DNA of 64,000 nt from positions 558,001-622,000 of the forward strand of contig CAVSAJ010000001.1 in assembly GCA_963725895.1 (NCBI GenBank). Reading direction: 5' to 3'. This DNA comes from Bog-473 sp963725895. GTDB lineage: Bacteria > Actinomycetota > Acidimicrobiia > Acidimicrobiales > RAAP-2. The notes under the pieces are model-generated. The model did no database searches, was not told the DNA's origin, and was given only the letters and a program-made list of their open reading frames with translations. A program made the translations under genes and the position numbers. Shown here in pieces: positions 34,839-43,798 of this stretch (positions are counted from its first letter, which is position 1; every line of letters begins with the position of its first letter).

Positions 34839-36854
34839 TCAATCGCTGAGCCGCAGCTCTGCGAGATAGAACGCCAGCTCGGCCTCCAAGCATGCGGTCA
34901 AGGTGTCGGCCTGGCGGAACCCGTGCCCCTCCCCTTCGAAGAAGCGCAGGTCACATGTGGTCCCTGCGGCGTCGAGCGCCTCGCGCATCCGCTCCGCCTG
35001 CGCCGGGGGGACGACGGCGTCCTCGGTGCCCTGAAGGAGGAGGACCGAGCCCTCCATGGCCTGCGCCCGGTGGCTCGGGGAGCGCTCCTCGTAGAGGGCC
35101 TCGGCCCCGGGCAGCGGACCGATCAGCCGGTCGGTGTAGTGGGCCTCGAAGTCGTGCGTGGTGGCCACCAGCGACAACAGGTCGGTCACGCCGTACCAGG
35201 AGACACAGGCACCGAATCCCTCCCCCGCCGCCAGGGCGTTCAATGCGGTCATACCGCCCGCGCTGCCACCGCGGATGGCAAGGCGTCCCGCGTCGGCGTC
35301 GCCCCGTGCCGCGAGGTGGCGGGCCGCATCGAGGCAGTCCTCAGAATCGGCGACGCCCCAAAGACCCCAGAGGGCGTTGCGGTAGGCCCGCCCATAGCCC
35401 GAGCTGCCCGCGTAGTCCACGCAGGCGACGGCGAAGCCACGCGTCGTGAAGAACTGAATCGAGAGGTCGAGGCCGGCCTGGCAGGCCGACGTCGGCCCCC
35501 CGTGGCACCACACCACCAGCGGCGGCACGTCGCCGGGCGGACCCTCGGTGCCCGCGAGCACCGGCCGGTACAGCGTGCCGTGGACGGGGCGGCCCGTACG
35601 GCCCATCAGGGTGAAGGGCTCGCCGGCGGCCACGTCGCCCGGCCCGAGCGCCGTCGTGGCGGGTGGCCGGACGGGTGCGGCCCTCGACTCCGCTCGCCAC
35701 AGCCAGACGGTCGACGGCGTGTCAGGGGTCGTGCCGAGAAGCGCCAGGCCGCCGCGGTGCTCGCAGAGGGCCGCGATGGACACGCACGGCTGCTCGAGCA
35801 CCCGCGGGGCTGCGGTCGGCGCACCCGCAGTCGGGTCTGGACCGAGCAGGACGAGCGCGTCGCGCCCGGACTCCGACATGCGGGCCGCCACGGTGCCGTC
35901 AGGCAGATCGACCAGCGTCGACTGTCCCAGCACCCAGTCGGGGGCGTGGAACTCCGCAGGGGTGTCGGCCAGCCGCTGGGGTTCGAGTTCGGACTCGGGC
36001 TCGGCCTCCGGCTCGGCCCCGCGGTAGGGCTGCCACCAGCCGGCCCGGTCGGACACGAAACGCAGCCGGCCGTCGTGCGCCCAGCCCGGCTGCCCGACAG
36101 ACTCCCCCGCCCCGCCCGCCACGACTCGGGGCGCGCTCGCCGGCCGGAGCGACGCAGAGCCCGTCTCGGGATCGCGATCGTGCGTCAGGGGCACGACGAG
36201 CAGCCGAGAGGCGTCCCAGGGCATGTCGGGGTGGTCCCACGCCACGACGGCCATGCGCGCACCGGTCGCGTCCACTCGCGGCGTCCCGAAGAAGTCGTGC
36301 CCGTCGAGCACGACACACACGGGCGCGGGGTCGCCACGGGTCCCGAGTGCGACGATGCACCGCGTCGGACGTGGCCTACCCGGGCGGTGCACCTCGCGCA
36401 CGCCGAACACCCAGTCCCCGTCGGCCGTCGCGCTCAATCCTCCGTGGTTGTGCACCTCGCCCTCGGGGGGCTCTGCGGTCAGCGGCCTCGGGGTGGCCAC
36501 CGCTGCGCCGGCAGTGCCGGCGCCTGCGCCGGGACCGTCGCAGAACCAGACCCGCTGGTCCGAGTGGTCCACGTAGGCGAACGCGCCCGGTGCATGGCCC
36601 GGCACGAGCGACAGCGCCCCGCCGCCGTATTCGATGACGCGACTGCGGATGCTCACATGCGGTGGCGAGTGGTCTGTCAGCACGCCGTCGACGGCGCGTA
36701 CGAGGACGACCCGCCCCGCCTCCGCCGGGCGGGATTCGAGCCAGTACAGCGCCTCGCCGTCCGAGCAGAGCTCAGAGATCGACACCTTGGCTCGCGCCAC
36801 GTCCGCTGCCGCAAAGGTGGAGGGCCAACGCCCATAGCGTGCAACGGTGGCCAC
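34839..36854 (-). CDS. S9 family (prolyl oligopeptidase-type) serine peptidase
   Basis: A 671-residue two-domain peptidase. The N-terminal part (residues 1-400) has beta-propeller character with repeated strands such as LVPGHAPGAFAYVDHSDQRVW. The C-terminal alpha/beta hydrolase has VVWCHGGPTSACQ, FAVACVDYAGSSGYG, nucleophile elbow GGSAGGMTAL (Ser), QGTEDAVVPP (Asp) and EGEGHGFR (His). All three catalytic residues are present. No signal peptide is seen, so it is probably cytosolic and degrades oligopeptides. It is divergent from the reductase gene and overlaps the first possible start of that gene. Confidence 0.9.
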   Translation of the reverse strand: MATVARYGRWPSTFAAADVARAKVSISELCSDGEALYWLESRPAEAGRVVLVRAVDGVLTDHSPPHVSIRSRVIEYGGGALSLVPGHAPGAFAYVDHSDQRVWFCDGPGAGAGTAGAAVATPRPLTAEPPEGEVHNHGGLSATADGDWVFGVREVHRPGRPRPTRCIVALGTRGDPAPVCVVLDGHDFFGTPRVDATGARMAVVAWDHPDMPWDASRLLVVPLTHDRDPETGSASLRPASAPRVVAGGAGESVGQPGWAHDGRLRFVSDRAGWWQPYRGAEPEAEPESELEPQRLADTPAEFHAPDWVLGQSTLVDLPDGTVAARMSESGRDALVLLGPDPTAGAPTAAPRVLEQPCVSIAALCEHRGGLALLGTTPDTPSTVWLWRAESRAAPVRPPATTALGPGDVAAGEPFTLMGRTGRPVHGTLYRPVLAGTEGPPGDVPPLVVWCHGGPTSACQAGLDLSIQFFTTRGFAVACVDYAGSSGYGRAYRNALWGLWGVADSEDCLDAARHLAARGDADAGRLAIRGGSAGGMTALNALAAGEGFGACVSWYGVTDLLSLVATTHDFEAHYTDRLIGPLPGAEALYEERSPSHRAQAMEGSVLLLQGTEDAVVPPAQAERMREALDAAGTTCDLRFFEGEGHGFRQADTLTACLEAELAFYLAELRLSD

Positions 36855-36921
36855 GCTCCGACGGTATCCGGTGTCCGGCGCGTTGCAAGGGCCGGCCGGC
36901 GGTGGCCTCTACAGTGATCCG

Positions 36922-37929
36922 GTGCGTTTCCCTGCCTACCTGCTCTCCAAGGCGGGCGAAGTGATCCGCCCCGCGGTGGTCCAGTTATCCGAGAGCGACT
37001 TACCACCGGGCGACGTGCTCGTGCGCGTCGAGTGGTCCGCCGTGAACTTCAAGGACGCCATGGTCACCCGGCCGGGCAACCGTGTTGCCCACGGCTTTCC
37101 CCTCGTCCCCGGCGTCGAGCTCGCCGGTAGCGTCGAGGAGAGCACCAGTCCCGAGTTCGAGCCCGGCCAACGAGTGCTCGTCCAAGGCTACGACCTCGGC
37201 GTGGCGCACCACGGGGGCTTTGCGGCCTATGCGCGCGTGCCCGCGGACTGGGTGGTGCCGTTGCCCGATGCGCTGAGTTGTCGCAACGCGGCCGTGATCG
37301 GATTGGCCGGGTTCACCGCCCTGCTGTCACTGCGCCGCCTTCTCCAACACGGGACGACCCCGGACGACGGCCCGATGCTCGTGACCGGAGCCTCAGGCGG
37401 CGTGGGCAGCGCCGCGGTCGCCATGCTGGCCAAGGCTGGCTTCGAGGTCGTGGCCTCGTCGGGAAAGACGGCCGAACACGACTACCTCAAGGAGCTGGGC
37501 GCATCCCGCGTCGTCGGGCGCCAGTTCACCGAGGACGACGGCCGGACACTGGGACCCCAACTGTGGGCGGGCGTCGTGGACTGCGTCGGCGGCACCTCCC
37601 TCGCCGAGGCGTTGCGCACGGTCCGCTACGGCGGTGCGGTGGCCGCCAGCGGGCTCACGGGCGGCAACGCCCTGTCCACGACCGTGTACCCGTTCATCAT
37701 CCGCGGTGTCGCACTGCTCGGCGTCGACACCGTCGCGACCCCGATTGAGGAGCGGCGCGAGCTGTGGGCCGAGATGCCCGACGCGTTCCCGCTCGACCAT
37801 TGCGAAGAGATCGTCTACGAGGAAGTGGGCCTCAGCGGCCTGACGGCCGCGCTCAGCCAGGTGCTCGATGCCGCCGTGCGCGGGCGGATCCTGGTCGATC
37901 CCTCCCGCGACGCCGGGGGCGCGGCCTAG
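36922..37929 (+). CDS. AcuI/YhdH-type NADPH quinone oxidoreductase (acryloyl-CoA reductase family)
   Basis: A 335-residue zinc-independent medium-chain reductase. The N-terminal GroES-like domain has LVRVEWSAVNFKDAMV and PLVPGVELAGSV. The Rossmann domain has MLVTGASGGVGSAAVAMLAKAG and then VVASSGKTAEHDYLKELGA, whose SGK...YLKELGA is typical of the AcuI branch. Enzymes of this branch reduce acryloyl-CoA with NADPH, but the substrate here is not proven. I prefer the GTG at 36922 (MRFPAYLLSKAG) over 36847, which would add 25 unrelated residues. It converges on the lipoprotein gene with four bases of overlap. Confidence 0.85.
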   Translation: MRFPAYLLSKAGEVIRPAVVQLSESDLPPGDVLVRVEWSAVNFKDAMVTRPGNRVAHGFPLVPGVELAGSVEESTSPEFEPGQRVLVQGYDLGVAHHGGFAAYARVPADWVVPLPDALSCRNAAVIGLAGFTALLSLRRLLQHGTTPDDGPMLVTGASGGVGSAAVAMLAKAGFEVVASSGKTAEHDYLKELGASRVVGRQFTEDDGRTLGPQLWAGVVDCVGGTSLAEALRTVRYGGAVAASGLTGGNALSTTVYPFIIRGVALLGVDTVATPIEERRELWAEMPDAFPLDHCEEIVYEEVGLSGLTAALSQVLDAAVRGRILVDPSRDAGGAA

Positions 37930-38540
37930 GAGGACTTGTAGATCGGCGACACGTGGATGGTCCCGTTGCCGCAGGGGTCGATGTCGAGCGCGAAGGACGG
38001 CGAGGCCGCCGCGGCCCCCGGCATGGTCACCGACGCGGTTTCCGAGGTGGGGCAGCTCGTCTCGCTGCCGACGGGCACGTCGGAGAACTGGTAGGCGAAC
38101 TGCGCCGTGCCCGACGCAGCGAGGGACACAGTGGAAGGGGGTGCATCCGCCGCCGGGGAGACGTCGACGGTGAGCCCGTTGACCATCGTGACGGTGAGCG
38201 GCGCCCCGCTGCCCGAGGCAAGGGCGATGGTCGGGTACCCGTTCGCCGTGCAGAGCGACGCGCCGGTGTTGGTCACCGTCACGGTCCCGGTGATCGTCCC
38301 AGCCGCCCCCTGACCCGGCGCGGCAGTCGCCGAGATGTGGCTGCAGGCGGCAGAGGCCGCGGTGGTCGGCGTCGTCGAAGGCGGTGTGCTCGTGGTCGTC
38401 GTCGTGGACGAGGTCGTGGTCGACCTCGTTCCGTGCGTCGTGGTCGTGCTGCTCTTGTTGGGTCCACTCGAGGTGCCGCATGCCGCGAGGGCAATTGCGG
38501 CGCACGCCACAAGGGCGAGCGCCCAGCGAGATCGGCTCAC
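37926..38540 (-). CDS. DUF4232-type secreted lipoprotein
   Basis: A 204-residue lipoprotein. It has signal peptide ALALVACAAIALAACGTSS with lipobox LAAC, then a Thr/Ser-rich linker of about 40 residues (TTTTHGTRSTTTSSTTTTT), then a beta-rich DUF4232-like domain with GTITGTVTVTNTGASLC and CTANGYPTIALASGSG and two further Cys, likely disulfide-bonded. DUF4232 is common in actinobacterial surface proteins of unknown role. The start overlaps the DUF151 stop by four bases, so it may be the last gene of that operon. Confidence 0.8.
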   Translation of the reverse strand: MSRSRWALALVACAAIALAACGTSSGPNKSSTTTTHGTRSTTTSSTTTTTSTPPSTTPTTAASAACSHISATAAPGQGAAGTITGTVTVTNTGASLCTANGYPTIALASGSGAPLTVTMVNGLTVDVSPAADAPPSTVSLAASGTAQFAYQFSDVPVGSETSCPTSETASVTMPGAAAASPSFALDIDPCGNGTIHVSPIYKSS

Positions 38541-39037
38541 CCCTCGAAGTCTTCCGGCCGCACCGAGTCGAGGAATTGGCGGAACTGGCCCACCAGCTCG
38601 TCGGGAGTGTCCTCCTCTTCGTCCTCCGCCTCGAGCGTGAGGATGATCCCCTCTGACTCCATGAGCTCGTCGGAGACGAACAGTGGTGTCTCGGTGCGCA
38701 CCGCGATCGCTACCGCGTCGGAGGGTCGGCTCGAGATGATGGTGCGCTCCTGGCCGCGGACCAGGTGGATCTCGGCGAAATAGGTGGACGCCCGCAACTC
38801 CGTGATGATCACGCGCTCGACGCCGATGTCGAGTGCGCCAAGCATGTCCTTCATCAGGTCGTGCGTGAGCGGCCGGGGCATGGTCACGCCCTGGAGTGCG
38901 TAGGCGATGGCCGTGGCCTCAGGGCTGCCGATGAAGATCGGCAGCGTGCGGCCTTCTCCCTCGGTCTCCTGCAGGAGGAGCACCGGCGTGTTCGACTGCA
39001 GGTCCACCCTGACCGCACGAAGTAGCACACGGACCAT
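38537..39037 (-). CDS. DUF151 bifunctional nuclease family protein
   Basis: A 166-residue protein of the DUF151/BFN domain family; plant members have DNase and RNase activity, and the bacterial role is unclear. Key words are TPVLLLQETEGEGRTLPIFIG, then EATAIAYALQGVTMPRPLTHDL, and SSRPSDAVAIAVRTETPLFVSDEL, the strongest signature. An acidic tail follows. It belongs to the actinobacterial order gcvH / FHA / MerR / DUF151 (Rv1826-Rv1829 in M. tuberculosis). It lies 34 bases after the MerR gene on the same strand. Confidence 0.92.
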   Translation of the reverse strand: MVRVLLRAVRVDLQSNTPVLLLQETEGEGRTLPIFIGSPEATAIAYALQGVTMPRPLTHDLMKDMLGALDIGVERVIITELRASTYFAEIHLVRGQERTIISSRPSDAVAIAVRTETPLFVSDELMESEGIILTLEAEDEEEDTPDELVGQFRQFLDSVRPEDFEG

Positions 39038-39070
39038 GACAGAAATGTAGCGCCGGATCCGGCCCGTGCG

Positions 39071-40336
39071 TCACCCCCCCAAATGACGACGAAGTGCCTG
39101 CTTGAGCAACGTGGCTCGCATGGACTGGCCGAGTGCGCCCAGCTCTTCGGCCGCGTCGAGGGCCCGCTGGCGGGACTCGGGATTCCGCTGCCGGAGCAGC
39201 GGGATCACCACTTGCTCGATCAGGCCGACCTCCCGGTCGACCGCGTTGCGGTAGAGGCGCAGGTGACGCGGCTCGATCCCGTAGGCACGGAACGACGCGG
39301 CCAGATTGGCCACCGTGAGGGCGTCCTCGTCGTAGGTCTCGATGCCGGCCACCGAGACGGGCTCGATCAGCCCGAACGACACGAGCCCGGCCACCTCTTC
39401 GGCCGACAGCCTGCTCGCCGCGCTGAGCTCTTCCGCGGTCAAGCTGGCCCCGGTCACCACGGGGGCCGCGGAAGCTGGCGGCTCGGCCGCCGGTCCGCTG
39501 GGAGCATGCGCCGGGCTCTTGCGCGCACCGCTCTGACTGCCGCCGCCCGAGCCTCGCTGGCTCCCGCCGGTCCCCGGGCGCGCGGTCTCGCTCGCGGCGC
39601 TCCCCGGTGAAGCCGCGCCGTTCCCACCGCCGCTGCCGCTGCCGCTGCCGCGCGAGGTTCCCGAGCGGCCGGCCGCCGCACCGGACGGATGGGATGCAGT
39701 ACGTCCGGAACGCGCGGACACTGCCTGCGCTTCAGCACCAGCGACGCTTCCGGCCACGCGCGTCGATGTGGTCTGTGCGGCGTGGGCGGATTGGCCCGCG
39801 GTCGTGCTTGGGGTCGTCGTCGTCGTGGGTGCGCCGGCGTCGCTCACCACCTGGAGGCCGCGCCGGTTCGACGCGTCCTCAGGAAGCCGCGCCGTGCGCC
39901 GCGACGCATCGGCCAAGATCCGTGCCATTACTTCTTCGTCTTGGTCGGCCCGAGTCGGCTGATCGCCGGCAGGGGACGTTGCCACGCTCTGCGCCTGCGA
40001 CACGGGTCCGGCGCTCGCCGTGGCGTGGGCCGGCTGTGGCGCTCGCGTCGACGCCGGCTTCCCGTTCGTCGCGTCGCCGAGGTCGTCGAGCTCCCCGTCG
40101 GCCAGGCGGTCACGGATGACCTTGAGGGGCAGGAAATGCTCCCGCTGCTGGCGCAACACCCAGCGCAGGCGCTCCACGTCGTGCTCGAAGAACTTGCGGT
40201 AGCCCGAGGGTGAGCGTTCCGGGTTCACGAGCCCCTGACTCTCGAGGAAACGGATCTTCGAGATCGTGACGTCTGGGAACTCCTCGCGGAGCAGCGTCAA
40301 CACGTCCCCGATCGAGAGGTAGCTGCGACTGCTCAT
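39071..40336 (-). CDS. MerR family regulator with long disordered linker
   Basis: A 421-residue regulator related to the mycobacterial Rv1828 type. The N-terminal winged helix is SIGDVLTLLREEFPDVTISK and IRFLESQGLVNPERSPSGYRK, followed by the helix DVERLRWVLRQQREHFLPL. The C-terminal domain (about residues 300-420) has LSAEEVAGLVSFGLIEPVSV and FRAYGIEPRHLRLYRNAVDRE. Between them lies about 190 residues of Ala/Ser/Gly/Thr/Gln-rich low-complexity sequence, much longer than in the roughly 250-residue relatives. The start overlaps the FHA gene stop (ATGA). Confidence 0.88.
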   Translation of the reverse strand: MSSRSYLSIGDVLTLLREEFPDVTISKIRFLESQGLVNPERSPSGYRKFFEHDVERLRWVLRQQREHFLPLKVIRDRLADGELDDLGDATNGKPASTRAPQPAHATASAGPVSQAQSVATSPAGDQPTRADQDEEVMARILADASRRTARLPEDASNRRGLQVVSDAGAPTTTTTPSTTAGQSAHAAQTTSTRVAGSVAGAEAQAVSARSGRTASHPSGAAAGRSGTSRGSGSGSGGGNGAASPGSAASETARPGTGGSQRGSGGGSQSGARKSPAHAPSGPAAEPPASAAPVVTGASLTAEELSAASRLSAEEVAGLVSFGLIEPVSVAGIETYDEDALTVANLAASFRAYGIEPRHLRLYRNAVDREVGLIEQVVIPLLRQRNPESRQRALDAAEELGALGQSMRATLLKQALRRHLGG

Positions 40337-40815
40337 TCGTTCCCCGCCACCAGGTAGACGAGCTTGAACTTGCCGATCTGCACCTCGTCACCGGGCGAGA
40401 GCTGCGCTTCCTCAATACGTTCCCTGTTCACGTAGGTCCCGTTCAGTGAGCCGACATCGCGCAAGAAGAATGCGCCGTCACCCGAGGGGGTGATCTCCAC
40501 GTGGCGGCGGGACACGGTGATGTCGTCCAGGAAGATGTCGCTGTCGGGGTGCCGGCCTGCCTTCACGACCTGGTCGCCCAGCAGGTAGCGGGCCCCCGCA
40601 TTGGGCCCCCGGGTCACCACGAGGACACCCGCTCCATGCGGGATCTCGACCATGGTGACGTCTGGCTGGTCCTCGGCAGTCTCCGCCTCCTCGTTCGGGT
40701 GGAGCGTGATGGTCGCGTCATCGCCGTCTGCGAGCAGGGCATGGCCGCACGAGGAGCAGAAGTTGACGCCCTCGGGGTTCCGGTGCCCGCAGTTGTGACA
40801 GAACACATCGTCCAC
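40333..40815 (-). CDS. FHA domain protein with N-terminal zinc ribbon (GarA-like)
   Basis: A 160-residue protein. It has an N-terminal zinc ribbon (CHNCGHRNPEGVNFCSSCG, two CxxC pairs), an acidic linker with two possible phospho-Thr sites (DDATITLHPNEE and DQPDVTMVEIP), then an FHA domain: GRHPDSDIFLDDITVSRRHVEI, with the phospho-Thr-binding Arg, Ser and SRRH, and LRDVGSLNGTYVNRERI. In mycobacteria and corynebacteria the counterpart GarA/OdhI controls 2-oxoglutarate metabolism when phosphorylated on an ETTS motif. That exact motif is not present here, and the zinc ribbon replaces the N-terminal tail. A korAB pair lies 7 kb away, a possible target. Confidence 0.88.
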   Translation of the reverse strand: MDDVFCHNCGHRNPEGVNFCSSCGHALLADGDDATITLHPNEEAETAEDQPDVTMVEIPHGAGVLVVTRGPNAGARYLLGDQVVKAGRHPDSDIFLDDITVSRRHVEITPSGDGAFFLRDVGSLNGTYVNRERIEEAQLSPGDEVQIGKFKLVYLVAGNE

Positions 40816-40881
40816 GGTACCCCACCCACCACGACACTTCTCCTGGCGTCACGGCACTCCCGGATGCCTGCGTGATCGGGC

Positions 40882-41262
40882 TCAATCTGTGGTCAGGTCA
40901 CGGTAGGCCGCTGCGTCGAGCAGGGAGTCCGTGTCCGCACCGGGCGCGAGCTCTAGCTCGCAGATCCAGCCCTCACCATAGGGATCTTGGTTCATGCGTT
41001 CTGGACCCTCGGCCAGCGCGTCGTTGACGGCGGTGACAGTGCCTGCGATCGGTGAGTAGATCTCCGACACCGATTTCGTCGACTCGACCTCGCCGAGCTG
41101 ACCGCCCGTCTCGACCGAACTCCCGACTGTCGGCAAATCGACGAACACGATGTCACCCAGCGCGTCCTGCGCGTAATCGGTGATACCGACGCGCACCCGT
41201 GTGCCTTCCACACGTACCCACTCGTGCTCGGGTGAGTAGCGAAGATCCTCGGGGATGTTCAT
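40882..41262 (-). CDS. gcvH: Glycine cleavage system H protein
   Basis: GcvH carries the aminomethyl group on a lipoyl-lysine between GcvP, GcvT and Lpd. The 126-residue protein is normal: DLRYSPEHEWVRVEGTRVRVG, ALGDIVFVDLPTVG, the lipoylation site GEVESTKSVSEIYSPIAG with its Lys, and NQDPYGEGWICELEL. I chose the ATG at 41262; an in-frame extension lies in the neighbouring gene. It heads the FHA / MerR / DUF151 group and follows the ManC fusion after about 43 bases. Confidence 0.95.
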   Translation of the reverse strand: MNIPEDLRYSPEHEWVRVEGTRVRVGITDYAQDALGDIVFVDLPTVGSSVETGGQLGEVESTKSVSEIYSPIAGTVTAVNDALAEGPERMNQDPYGEGWICELELAPGADTDSLLDAAAYRDLTTD

Positions 41263-41305
41263 GGGGGGCGACCATACCGGAACGCCAGACCGATCTGCAG
41301 AGTCG

Positions 41306-43798
41306 CTAAGGCACCAACGCGCTGATCCGCGTCGCGTAGGTCGCCGCCAGCGCTTCGGAGGCTGCGATGTCCGGACCCTCCGCCCACACATGGGTCACCG
41401 GGTCCTCGGGGTCGGGGACGACGAGCGCCCACCCGTCGTCGGAGATCACCTTGATGCCGTCGACGAGCACCAGCGACGCCCCCTGTTCGGCCAGTTGCTC
41501 CATCAGGGTCCGCATGATCAGACCCTTGTGGTCCGAGGGGGTCGCAACGTCCTGGCGGAGCACGGGCATCGGCGGGGTGGCCGCCACGATCTCGGCGAGG
41601 GTCGTCGTGCTCCGGCCCAGCAAGAAGACCAGGCGGGCCAGGGCGGCCGCGGCGTCGAAGGCCGGGAGGAAGGCCGGGAAGACATACCCGCCTCGGCGGT
41701 CCGAGGCGAATGACACGCCGCCCGAGGCAGCCGTCCCGAGGAGCTCCGACGGCGACAGCGGCGTGAGAGTGAGCGCGATGTGGCGCTCCTCGCACAGCTG
41801 GCGGGTCCGGTCGCTCGCCGTGACGGGAAGCGCGACACGTTCGGCCTCGCCCGCGCCCGACAACAATTCGATGAAGACCATCACGGCCTCGTCGTCACTC
41901 AACACGTGCCCGCTGCCATCGATGAGCGTGAGACGCTCCCCACCCGCGTCGATCACTGCGCCAAGGTCGGCGCCCGATCCGCGCACCGCGTCGGCAACGC
42001 GCGCCTCGCTCACGATGCGGTCGACCGAGATCATGCCCGGCGTCTGCGCGTAGGGGTTGATGCTCAAGACGTCGGCCCCGACCTTGGAGAGCAGGTTCGG
42101 CATGACGAAGCTCCCTGCGCCATAGGACAGATCGAGCACGAGCTTCACATCTCGTCCAGCATCGGGACGCAGCCCGAACGCCTCGACCACATCGGCGGTG
42201 TAGAGCTCGATGGTGCGCGGCGAAAAGTCGATGTCGCCGATCTCGCCTGCGGTGACACGCCGGAATTCCTCGCGGTGGTACATGCGCTCCACGCGGCGCT
42301 GGTCGTTCTCCGACAGGTCGATGCCGCGCTGGTCGAAGAAGCGGATCGTCACGGACTGCGAATCATCGGGACTAAGGCGCACCGTCAGGCCGGCGCGGTT
42401 CCCCCGCATGCGGACGTGGTGCTGCGTCACCGGCACCGTCGCCAGCTCGAGGTCGTTCACGTTGACGCCGACCGAGTTGCAGCCGACCATGAGCGCGCGC
42501 TTGAGGACGCGGGCCACGCGGCTCGTGTCACGCGACGCCGTGATGTAAGAACCCTTCTCGAAGCCCGAGGCCCAGGCCTTGGCCAGCCGCACGGCGAGCT
42601 CGGGGCTGATGTCGACGTTGGCGATCCCCTGCACCCCCTCGGGGCCGAACAGGGTGCGCGCACCGCCCGACTCCCAGACGATGGATGCGTTGACCTGCGC
42701 GCCGGCCTCGACCACCTTGTAGGGGTAGACCTTCACGTCGCTGCGCAGCTCCGCATGTGCCCCGACCAGGCAACCCTCGCCGAGGACCGCACCGGGCTCG
42801 ACCCGGGCGCCCGTGCGCAAGTCGCACGACCGTCCGAGCACGGCCCCCTCCACACGCGACGCCGGTCCGAGATACGAGTTCTCGCCGATCACCGAGCGCT
42901 GCAGCTCTGCGCGCTCGGCGACCTGCGTGTTGGCGCCGATGGTCGCATAGGCACCGACGACGACGTCCTGGTCGATGGTGCAGTTCTCACCGATGAACGC
43001 GGGCGGGTCGATGCGCACCGAGGGGTCGATGGAAGAGCCCTTCCCCACCCAGATGCCCGGCCGAAGCTCGAAGCCGGCAACGTCGACCTCGACCTTGCCG
43101 TCGAGAATGTCCTCGTGCGCCTTGAGATACGCGGCCGTCGTGCCCACGTCCTCCCAGTAACCGCCGGCCACGTAGCCGTAGAGCGGCTCGCCCGCCTCGA
43201 GCACTGCGGGGAACACCTCGCTCGAGAAGTCCACCGCACGCCCCTCGGGGATGCGGTCGAAGATCGCGGGCTCGAGCACATAGATCCCCGTGTTGATGGT
43301 GTCGCTGAAGACCTGACCCCATCCGGGCTTCTCCAAGAAACGCTCGACGGTCCCGTCTTCCCGCGTGATCACGATGCCGAACTCGAGCGGGTTCTCCACC
43401 GCACTCAGCGCGATGGTCGCCAGCGCTTGGTTCTTTTCGTGGAACGCGATCACGGACGCGAGATCGATGTCGGTGAGTACGTCACCCGAGATCACCAAGA
43501 AGCGCTCAGTCAACTGCTCGCGTGCGTTGCGCACCGACCCTGCCGTCCCGAGCGGTGATTCCTCGGTGGCATAGGCCATCTGCACGCCGAGCTCGCTGCC
43601 GTCGCCGAAGTAGCTGCGGATCGCATTGGGCAAGAACGCGACGGTGACGACGATCTCGGTGATCCCGTGACGCCGCAACAGCGACACGATGTGCTCCATC
43701 ATCGGCCGCCCGACGAGCGGCAGCATCGGCTTGGGCAGATTCGACGTCTGCGGGCGCAGGCGGGTGCCCTCGCCGCCCGCCATGATGACGGCCTTCAC
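41306..43798 (-). CDS. Mannose-1-phosphate guanylyltransferase / phosphomannomutase-like fusion
   Basis: An 830-residue fusion. Residues 1-230 are a nucleotidyltransferase (KAVIMAGGEGTRLRP, LPKPMLPLVGRPMMEH, ISGDVLTDIDL). Residues 250-370 are left-handed beta-helix hexapeptides (IGENCTIDQDVVVGAYATIG). The rest resembles phosphomannomutase (ITASRDTSRVARVLKRAL and a C-terminal LVDGIKVISDDGWALVVPDPEDP). The catalytic TASHNP phosphoserine loop is absent: the equivalent place reads AGLTVRLSPDDSQSVTI. So the second half may not be an active mutase. Such fusions are known in actinobacteria and cyanobacteria, and a role in GDP-mannose or another sugar nucleotide is inferred. The GTG start overlaps the upstream gene. 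Confidence 0.85.
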   Translation of the reverse strand: MKAVIMAGGEGTRLRPQTSNLPKPMLPLVGRPMMEHIVSLLRRHGITEIVVTVAFLPNAIRSYFGDGSELGVQMAYATEESPLGTAGSVRNAREQLTERFLVISGDVLTDIDLASVIAFHEKNQALATIALSAVENPLEFGIVITREDGTVERFLEKPGWGQVFSDTINTGIYVLEPAIFDRIPEGRAVDFSSEVFPAVLEAGEPLYGYVAGGYWEDVGTTAAYLKAHEDILDGKVEVDVAGFELRPGIWVGKGSSIDPSVRIDPPAFIGENCTIDQDVVVGAYATIGANTQVAERAELQRSVIGENSYLGPASRVEGAVLGRSCDLRTGARVEPGAVLGEGCLVGAHAELRSDVKVYPYKVVEAGAQVNASIVWESGGARTLFGPEGVQGIANVDISPELAVRLAKAWASGFEKGSYITASRDTSRVARVLKRALMVGCNSVGVNVNDLELATVPVTQHHVRMRGNRAGLTVRLSPDDSQSVTIRFFDQRGIDLSENDQRRVERMYHREEFRRVTAGEIGDIDFSPRTIELYTADVVEAFGLRPDAGRDVKLVLDLSYGAGSFVMPNLLSKVGADVLSINPYAQTPGMISVDRIVSEARVADAVRGSGADLGAVIDAGGERLTLIDGSGHVLSDDEAVMVFIELLSGAGEAERVALPVTASDRTRQLCEERHIALTLTPLSPSELLGTAASGGVSFASDRRGGYVFPAFLPAFDAAAALARLVFLLGRSTTTLAEIVAATPPMPVLRQDVATPSDHKGLIMRTLMEQLAEQGASLVLVDGIKVISDDGWALVVPDPEDPVTHVWAEGPDIAASEALAATYATRISALVP

